Part shown: one piece after another, positions 1 through 4,193 of the stretch
How the letters are laid out: each line of letters opens with the position of its first letter
How positions within the stretch are numbered: position 1 is the first letter of the stretch
Assembly: GCA_028703645.1 (NCBI GenBank)
Contig: JAQVML010000061.1
Span: 1-7,140 of the forward strand
Source of the DNA: Eubacteriales bacterium
GTDB taxonomy: Bacteria; Bacillota; Clostridia; Christensenellales; CAG-138
DNA length: 7,140 nucleotides
Direction of reading: 5' to 3'
Position numbers and translations under genes: made by a program
The notes under the pieces: model-generated
Database searches by the model: none
Told to the model about the DNA's origin: nothing
The model's input: the letters and a program-made list of their open reading frames with translations, nothing else

Positions 1-593
1 TATCCGCCCGCACGGACGGCGTCGATCGGAACCTCCGCACCCGCGGGCAGCTCTTCCAGCAGCGCCGCGGCGAGCTTCTTTGCCGTGCCGGAGGGGATGT
101 CGTATTTTTTGCTGTGATGCGTCTCCGTGATGTGATAGTCAAACGACGGCAGCGCGCGCGCGACGAGCTTGAGCGCCGCGAGCAGAACATTGACGCCGAG
201 GGTAACGTTTGGCGCGAACACCACGCCGAGCTTATTATGCAGCGCAAAATCCGTCATCCAGAGCATCTCCGCTTCTGTAAAGCCGGTGGTGCAGAGCACG
301 GCGTTTGTGCGGCTTTTTTTGCAAGCGCGCAGAATTGCGCGCGCGTTGGCGGGGTTGGAAAAATCGATCACCACATCGGTGTGTATCTCGCTGAGGGCTT
401 GTTCGATGCCCGATATTTCGCGGATGAGAATTCCCGTGTCGTTTCGGTTGATGTATGCTCCCACGTCCCGTCCGGCTTTCTCGCTGCCCGCTCTGCAAAA
501 CGCGGCAGTCAACTGCATTTGATCGCTGTCGAGTACCGCGCGGAGCACTTCGCTCCCTGTGCGCCCGACGCCGCAGACGGCTACTTGTATCAT
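1..593 (-). CDS. dapB: 4-hydroxy-tetrahydrodipicolinate reductase, C-terminus cut by window edge
   Basis: DapB reduces 4-hydroxy-tetrahydrodipicolinate with NAD(P)H in the cytoplasm, on the route to meso-diaminopimelate (peptidoglycan) and lysine. Reading leftward from the ATG at 593 gives 197 open codons with no stop before base 1, so the last 50 or so residues of a usual 240-270 residue protein lie outside. The N-terminus has a Rossmann nucleotide-binding loop (VAVCGVGRTG, residues 4-13). DFSNP (77-81) and TTGF (102-105) follow. The family signature ETHHSKKYDIPSGTA is at 157-171, with the catalytic His pair 159/160, Lys163 and the substrate-binding SGT at 168-170. The visible end, RAGG, matches the conserved start of the next family motif. 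The start is supported by AAAGGAG nine bases upstream. The gene sits behind a riboswitch and terminator, and no other gene lies between. Identification is firm; only the C-terminus is unseen. Confidence 0.96.
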   Translation of the reverse strand, partial: MIQVAVCGVGRTGSEVLRAVLDSDQMQLTAAFCRAGSEKAGRDVGAYINRNDTGILIREISGIEQALSEIHTDVVIDFSNPANARAILRACKKSRTNAVLCTTGFTEAEMLWMTDFALHNKLGVVFAPNVTLGVNVLLAALKLVARALPSFDYHITETHHSKKYDIPSGTAKKLAAALLEELPAGAEVPIDAVRAGG

Positions 594-601
594 ATTGCGC
601 A

Positions 602-609
602 TCTCCTTT
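602..609 (-). promoter_or_regulatory. Ribosome binding site of dapB
   Basis: The minus strand reads AAAGGAG(A) about nine bases before the ATG at 593. It is a strong Shine-Dalgarno match that fixes the dapB start. It lies well downstream of the terminator hairpin, so control is more likely transcriptional than by hiding this site. Confidence 0.85.
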
Positions 610-659
610 CTGTTGGTCGATCTCCGGGTCTGATGATGCGCGGGCTGGTAGAAGCATGT

Positions 660-693
660 AAAAAAACATGCGCCCGCGAAAAATCGCAAGCGC
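660..693 (-). terminator. Intrinsic terminator in the dapB leader (riboswitch expression platform)
   Basis: On the minus strand, GCGCTTGCGA (693-684) pairs over ten base pairs, including two G-U, with TCGCGGGCGC (679-670) across a TTTT loop. Three bases (ATG) follow and then seven T (666-660). It stands between the cyclic-di-AMP aptamer and dapB. That is the position expected for the expression platform of a transcriptional OFF switch. The stem and T-run are read directly from sequence; its use as a conditional terminator is inferred. Confidence 0.8.
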
Positions 694-746
694 AAAAAGA
701 AACAAAATCGGTTTTCCAATGGAAAATAGACGTGGAAAAACACATG

Positions 747-862
747 CTTTCTACGCTTACGAGATTAGCTGACGGATTCGGACGAAAAGCTGTCCTACCG
801 ATGTTGCCACCGGATTCACCCCAATAATTGGTTCTCCCGTTCCTTCGCGCTGATTGCGAAAG
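747..862 (-). promoter_or_regulatory. Cyclic-di-AMP riboswitch aptamer (ydaO/yuaA type)
   Basis: Read on the minus strand, this stretch carries the conserved blocks of the ydaO/yuaA RNA in order: AATC, GAACGGGAGAACC, GGGGTGAATC, GTAGGAC, then CCGAATCCGTCAGCTAA and TCTCGTAAGCG. Stems fit. P1 pairs CTTTC (862-858) with GAAAG (751-747). A five-pair hairpin CGGTG/CATCG carries a GCAA tetraloop (812-799). GGAC (795-792) pairs with GTCC (783-780). This class is known to bind cyclic-di-AMP and usually turns genes off when the ligand is plentiful. Here it lies between a sigma-A-like promoter and a terminator ahead of dapB. The exact outer limits are approximate. Confidence 0.93.
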
Positions 863-886
863 ATTCAGCTATTTAATTATATTTCT

Positions 887-915
887 ATAATATATTGCCT
901 GACGGACGATGTCAA
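887..915 (-). promoter_or_regulatory. Sigma-A-type promoter of the riboswitch-dapB transcript
   Basis: The minus strand has TTGACA (915-910), a 17-base spacer, and TATTAT (892-887), close to the housekeeping consensus. It predicts a start near 880, about 18 bases before the aptamer P1 stem. dapB would therefore have its own transcript, independent of any read-through from rlmH. Confidence 0.85.
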
Positions 916-985
916 ATACTTTAAACTGTAATACTTGTGACAGCAATGAAAACTATTTTAAGGTGTATCAAAATGTACGTCCAGA

Positions 986-1465
986 TTACTTATGATACGG
1001 CTCGTGCGCATTGATTTTAAACGCGCGGTAGACCTGCTCCAGCAACACCACGCGGCAGAGTCCGTGCGGCAGGGTCATATCGGAAAGAGAGAGTTTCAGA
1101 TCCGCGCGATCGGTAACCGCGGGACTGAGTCCCAGCGAACCGCCGATGACAAATGTGATGCAGGAGATCGAGCGGTCGATGGTAGATTGCAGCGTGCTCG
1201 CGAACGCGTCGGAGGAGAAGCGCTTGCCGTCGATGGTGAGACACACGACGAATTCGCCTGGCAGGATGCGGCTCAGTAGTTTTTCGCCTTCGCGCTCCAT
1301 CACCTGCGCTTCTTCTGCGAGGGAGAGCGTCTCCGGCGCTTTTTCATCGTTTACTTCCGCAATCTCCAGCGCGCAAAAGCGCGAGAGCCGCTTTGCGTAC
1401 TCCGCCACGGCCTCCCGATAGAACGAATCCTTCACTTTTCCCACGCAGGCGATCTTGATCTTCAT
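986..1465 (-). CDS. rlmH: 23S rRNA (pseudouridine1915-N3)-methyltransferase RlmH
   Basis: RlmH is a small SPOUT-class enzyme that uses S-adenosylmethionine to methylate pseudouridine 1915 in helix 69 of 23S rRNA. The 159-residue length is the family norm. Visible family marks are the opening MKIKIACVGKVK, the IDGK segment (78-81), the cofactor-loop FVIGGSLGL (105-113), the long block SDMTLPHGLCRVVLLEQVYR (128-147) and the terminal EPYHK. The Shine-Dalgarno (GAAGG, about 12 bases upstream) is weak and distant. The gene follows the TudS-like gene after 32 bases and so may share its transcript. In Bacillus subtilis and its relatives rlmH also lies near walJ. In staphylococci this gene (orfX) is the target of SCC elements at its 3' end; no such element follows here. 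Confidence 0.96.
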   Translation of the reverse strand: MKIKIACVGKVKDSFYREAVAEYAKRLSRFCALEIAEVNDEKAPETLSLAEEAQVMEREGEKLLSRILPGEFVVCLTIDGKRFSSDAFASTLQSTIDRSISCITFVIGGSLGLSPAVTDRADLKLSLSDMTLPHGLCRVVLLEQVYRAFKINAHEPYHK

Positions 1466-1497
1466 GTAAGCCGGTAACCTTCACGAAATATTACGCA

Positions 1498-2061
1498 TTA
1501 CGATTGGTGCAGCATTCTTTGGATCGACAGGGTAGCTTCGTTTGGTTCCAGTGCTTTTATGCCAACCATATCGATTTGGATGCCGTTTCTTGCAAGCTCG
1601 TTCTTCAATACTTCAATAAAAACGCCCTCGCCGCAGACCTCTTGATCGTTTTTTGAAGTTGTTTCAATTCCGCAGCTTGGAGAGCGGTTGATCCCGACGA
1701 GGCCTACTATCGTAAATCCGTTTTTGATGTATTCCTGGATTTGAAACAGGATTTGATCAACTAAGCGATGCAGGGTTTCGCGAGAACGCTCATTCTCCAA
1801 CTGATGTCGAATTCTTGTGTTCTCCACAACGACGTCTCGTTCTCCACCGCAAATATCGCCTCTGTCTAATCCCAAACAGAGCAATTCGGGACACGGTAGT
1901 TGAATGATCCCCACGTTGGATTCCATCAGCAGTTTTAAAACACTCGCGTTGGTTCCCGGGTAATCTGCCGTACCGTCTGAAATCGAATTTTGATTGAGAA
2001 TGCAATGCGATACGAAAACAATTCTCTTGCTTCTTTGATCAGAAAACATGTTATCACCCAT
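1498..2061 (-). CDS. TudS/DUF523-like putative Fe-S desulfidase
   Basis: This 187-residue protein resembles the TudS-related branch of the DUF523 family, whose characterised member removes sulfur from 2-thiouracil using a [4Fe-4S] cluster held by three cysteines. The matching segments are SHCILNQNS (Cys20), GIIQLPCPE (Cys57) and GINRSPSCG (Cys130). Cys62, Cys71 and Cys143 are extra. GLDRG (64-68) after the second cysteine is also typical of this branch. No signal peptide or membrane segment is seen, so it is probably cytoplasmic. The physiological substrate is unknown; thiolated base or nucleoside handling is only an inference. A second ATG at 2049 has a better-spaced GGGTGA upstream and may be the true start, giving 183 residues. 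The gene is visibly AT-richer than its neighbours, which suggests separate acquisition. It lies between walJ and rlmH in the same direction. Confidence 0.8.
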   Translation of the reverse strand: MGDNMFSDQRSKRIVFVSHCILNQNSISDGTADYPGTNASVLKLLMESNVGIIQLPCPELLCLGLDRGDICGGERDVVVENTRIRHQLENERSRETLHRLVDQILFQIQEYIKNGFTIVGLVGINRSPSCGIETTSKNDQEVCGEGVFIEVLKNELARNGIQIDMVGIKALEPNEATLSIQRMLHQS

Positions 2062-2184
2062 TCATGCTATGATTTCGATACAATCATTGAACCATAAGCT
2101 GCATTATTTTGATTCCATACGATTAAAATATCGATCAAAAACGAGTATCGCTGTTCGCTCAAAAACAGCCGAAACGATATAACG

Positions 2185-2967
2185 TTACAGCTCAAACAAC
2201 CCGCAGGGGCGGAAACGATTGGCGACGGTGACAAACATGCTGTCTAAAAGGCCCGCGCTCTCCAACAGGGATTGCACGGTGACCAGCGCGAGCTCCGGCG
2301 TGTTGTTTTCCTCGGAGAGGTGGCCTAATATCGCGTTTTTCACCCCGCGATCATGCAGCTTTTGCAGCACAAGCCCCGCGTCCTCGTTGCAAAGGTGCCC
2401 GTGGGAGGAGAGAATGCGCATCTTGAGCGGATAGGGATAGCTGCCCGCCTTGAGCATGTCCACGTCGTGATTGGCTTCCAGCAAAATCAGGTCGGAATCG
2501 GCGACCGCGTCGATCATGCGATTGGAGACATGTCCGATGTCCGTCATGATGGAGAGCTTCTTTCCGTCGTGTACAAACGTGTATCCCACCGCGTGCGCCG
2601 CGTCGTGCGGCGTGGAAAAGGGATGCACACAGAGCTGCTTGAGGTAAAAATCACGATCCGGCTCAAACACGCGGATGTTTTTGGTCGTAATTTCGCCGAT
2701 GCTGTTCGGCATGTGCTCCCAGCATTCCGCAACGGCATACACGGGAATATCATATCTGCGCGAGAGCACGCCGATGCCGGAGACGTGATCGCTGTGCTCG
2801 TGCGTAATCAGAATCGCGTCCAAACCCTCCGGGGTCAGGTCGATCATCTCCATCATTTCGCGCAGACGCTTGGCGGTGACGCCCGCGTCTACAAGCAAAC
2901 GAACGCCGCCCGCCTCCAGATAGGAGGAGTTGCCGGAAGACCCGCTGCATAACGGTGAAAACAACAT
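2185..2967 (-). CDS. walJ: MBL-fold DNA exonuclease of the WalJ/YycJ family
   Basis: The product is a 260-residue metallo-beta-lactamase-fold hydrolase. Relatives (YycJ/WalJ) are described as 5'-3' exonucleases on double-stranded DNA and accompany the WalRK cell-wall regulators in many Firmicutes. The opening FSPLCSGSSGNSSYLE and LLVDAG are family-typical. The metal-binding motif THEHSDH is at 55-61, with further ligands in TPHD (119-122) and TDIG (142-145). LLEANHDVDML (162-172), RILSSHGHLCNEDA (184-197) and GHLSEENN (215-222) match the rest of the family pattern. The frame stays open upstream to 3228, but the start at 2967 is preferred: AGAGGAG lies eight to nine bases upstream and the homology begins exactly there. 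The upstream extension would also cross the promoter at 3050. No walR or walK is in view, so the WalRK link is by family only. Confidence 0.93.
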   Translation of the reverse strand: MLFSPLCSGSSGNSSYLEAGGVRLLVDAGVTAKRLREMMEMIDLTPEGLDAILITHEHSDHVSGIGVLSRRYDIPVYAVAECWEHMPNSIGEITTKNIRVFEPDRDFYLKQLCVHPFSTPHDAAHAVGYTFVHDGKKLSIMTDIGHVSNRMIDAVADSDLILLEANHDVDMLKAGSYPYPLKMRILSSHGHLCNEDAGLVLQKLHDRGVKNAILGHLSEENNTPELALVTVQSLLESAGLLDSMFVTVANRFRPCGLFEL

Positions 2968-2974
2968 ATGAAAA

Positions 2975-2982
2975 TCTCCTCT
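2975..2982 (-). promoter_or_regulatory. Ribosome binding site deciding the walJ start
   Basis: The minus strand reads AGAGGAGA, with AGGAG eight bases before the ATG at 2967. It argues against the longer upstream reading frame. Confidence 0.8.
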
Positions 2983-3049
2983 ATTCTCAACCGCCACAGA
3001 GCGGTGGAAACAACATCGTGTATCAACTACTGTTAAATAAAGCACATCT

Positions 3050-3058
3050 AGTATAGCA
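3050..3058 (-). promoter_or_regulatory. Extended -10 promoter for walJ
   Basis: The minus strand reads TGCTATACT, an extended -10 element (hexamer TATACT at 3055-3050). No good -35 box is visible 16 to 18 bases upstream, as is usual for extended -10 promoters. The predicted start near 3043 gives a leader of about 76 bases. That leader holds a small hairpin (ACCGC/GCGGT) before the ribosome binding site. Confidence 0.6.
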
Positions 3059-3129
3059 CAAGGCGTAAGAAAGCGACAGTGATCAAGACCTGTGAGAATT
3101 CGCTTCAACTGGTGTATCGTGTGCGTATT

Positions 3130-3138
3130 TGGTATACT
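3130..3138 (+). promoter_or_regulatory. Extended -10 promoter for ispE
   Basis: TGGTATACT, with hexamer TATACT at 3133-3138, is an extended -10 element without a clear -35 box. A start near 3145 would exclude the upstream ATG at 3092 as the ispE start and leave 3167 or 3191. It faces away from the very similar walJ element, whose -10 hexamer is about 80 bases to the left. Confidence 0.55.
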
Positions 3139-3190
3139 GATTCTGAAAAAATGTGAAAAAAGGGCGATGGATTTCGTCGGGTACAACAAT

Positions 3191-4012
3191 ATGGATCGAA
3201 CGACAAAACGCGCATACGCAAAGCTCAATCTGACACTCGGCGTGCTGTATAAGCGCGCGGATGGTTACCACGCGCTGGATTCCATCATGCAGACCATCGA
3301 TTTGTTCGATACCGTTACGGTGGAGCGCGCACGGGATATCCTGGTGACCGGCACCGGCATGATGCTGCCGTATGACAACACGATTCGCCGCGCGGCGGAG
3401 CTTTACCGCGCGCTGACAGGCAGGAGCGCGCACATCCGCGTGATCAAGCGCATTCCCGCCGAGGCGGGGCTTGGCGGCGGCAGCGCGGACGCTGCGGCAA
3501 CGCTGAACGCCCTGCAGGAACTCTTTGGCGAGGTGGACGAAAAAACGCTGGTGGAGCTCGCGGCAAAGGTCGGCGCGGATGTACCCTTTTGCCTCAAGGG
3601 CGGCACCCAGCGGGCGGAGGGCATCGGCGAAGTGCTCACGCCTGTGCGCGGCATGAAGCTGCATTTCGTCGTTGCAAAGCCCGCCGAGGGTGTCTCCACC
3701 AAAAAACTCTTTTCGCTTCTTAAGCTTCCGCGTAAAATGCCGGAGACGACCGCGGCGCTCTCGGCGCTTTCGCAAGGCGATCTGGATGCGCTTTGCCCGC
3801 TTCTGTATAATGCGCTGGAAGAGCCCGCAATCGAGCTCGTGCCCGTGATCGGACGCATCAAGGCGGATATGCTCTCGCTCGGCGCAAAGGCCGCCTGCAT
3901 GAGCGGCAGCGGCAGCGCGGTCTTCGGCCTATTTGCGGATCAAGCGCAGGCGGAGGACGCCGCAAAGAAACTCAGCGATGTCGCATTTTCGCGCGTTTGC
4001 GAGAGCATCTAG
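3191..4012 (+). CDS. ispE: 4-diphosphocytidyl-2-C-methyl-D-erythritol kinase IspE
   Basis: IspE is the ATP-dependent GHMP kinase of the MEP pathway. It phosphorylates CDP-methylerythritol on the way to isopentenyl diphosphate and hence to the undecaprenyl carrier and quinones. From the ATG at 3191 the protein has 273 residues, close to the family norm. Substrate motif AYAKLNLTL is at 8-16, with Lys11 in the catalytic-lysine position. KRADGYHALDSIMQTIDLFD (21-40) follows. The glycine-rich ATP loop PAEAGLGGGSADAAA is at 89-103, with Asp130 (GADVPF) in the catalytic-aspartate position. The last GHMP motif, MSGSGSAVFG, is at 237-246. The frame is open back to 3092, but the family alignment starts a few residues after 3191. 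The Shine-Dalgarno there (GGG, nine bases upstream) is weak. An ATG at 3167 after AAAAAAGGG is an alternative, though its spacing is too short. Transcription is divergent from walJ. Confidence 0.94.
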   Translation: MDRTTKRAYAKLNLTLGVLYKRADGYHALDSIMQTIDLFDTVTVERARDILVTGTGMMLPYDNTIRRAAELYRALTGRSAHIRVIKRIPAEAGLGGGSADAAATLNALQELFGEVDEKTLVELAAKVGADVPFCLKGGTQRAEGIGEVLTPVRGMKLHFVVAKPAEGVSTKKLFSLLKLPRKMPETTAALSALSQGDLDALCPLLYNALEEPAIELVPVIGRIKADMLSLGAKAACMSGSGSAVFGLFADQAQAEDAAKKLSDVAFSRVCESI

Positions 4013-4193
4013 CGAGTTTGGCGCTCGAGCGTGAGCAAAAGATATTGCGCGTGTGTAGCCGCGCTGTTTCAGTAAAGTGAACAATCCGAGAAAAATCAAA
4101 CAAACAGATGTAATTCCTATTAAAAATCCGATACAATCACGATACGGGCGTGTGTTACATATCCGTTCTCTCAATTTTCTTTTCGGGGGGCTT

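Noticed and set aside
592..669. Short minus-strand frame (ATG at 669, about 25 codons) whose TGA overlaps the dapB start as ATGA, a possible leader peptide.
   Set aside because: No Shine-Dalgarno precedes it, and its ATG sits between the terminator stem and T-run. The overlap is probably chance.
235..705. Minus-strand frame of 156 codons across the dapB start.
   Set aside because: It is out of frame with dapB, which shows clear family motifs, and it reads Arg-rich nonsense across the terminator and RBS.
114..827. Long plus-strand open frame of 237 codons.
   Set aside because: It is antisense to dapB and its riboswitch leader, has no recognisable motif and is a by-product of GC-rich codon bias.
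594..985. Lysine riboswitch or T-box expected ahead of a lysine-pathway gene.
   Set aside because: No T-box sequence (TGGN'ACC region with AGGGTGGNACCGCG) and no lysine-aptamer blocks are seen. The conserved blocks match the cyclic-di-AMP class.
2132..2169. Possible terminator after walJ: minus-strand GCTGTT/AACAGC hairpin with a TTTTT further on.
   Set aside because: The stem is only six pairs with an eight-base loop, and eight bases separate it from the T-run. Support is too weak.
2968..3228. N-terminal extension of walJ by 87 codons.
   Set aside because: It crosses the promoter at 3050 and has no family similarity. A strong RBS lies directly before the ATG at 2967.
4022..4031. Palindrome CGCTCGAGCG shortly after the ispE stop.
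   Set aside because: It has no loop and no T-run, so it is not a terminator. Ten-base palindromes are expected by chance in GC-rich DNA.
4110..4138. Possible promoter for the SpoIID gene (TACAAT at 4133-4138).
   Set aside because: No -35 box or extended -10 is present at a suitable distance. The gene could be read from ispE or from a promoter I cannot recognise.
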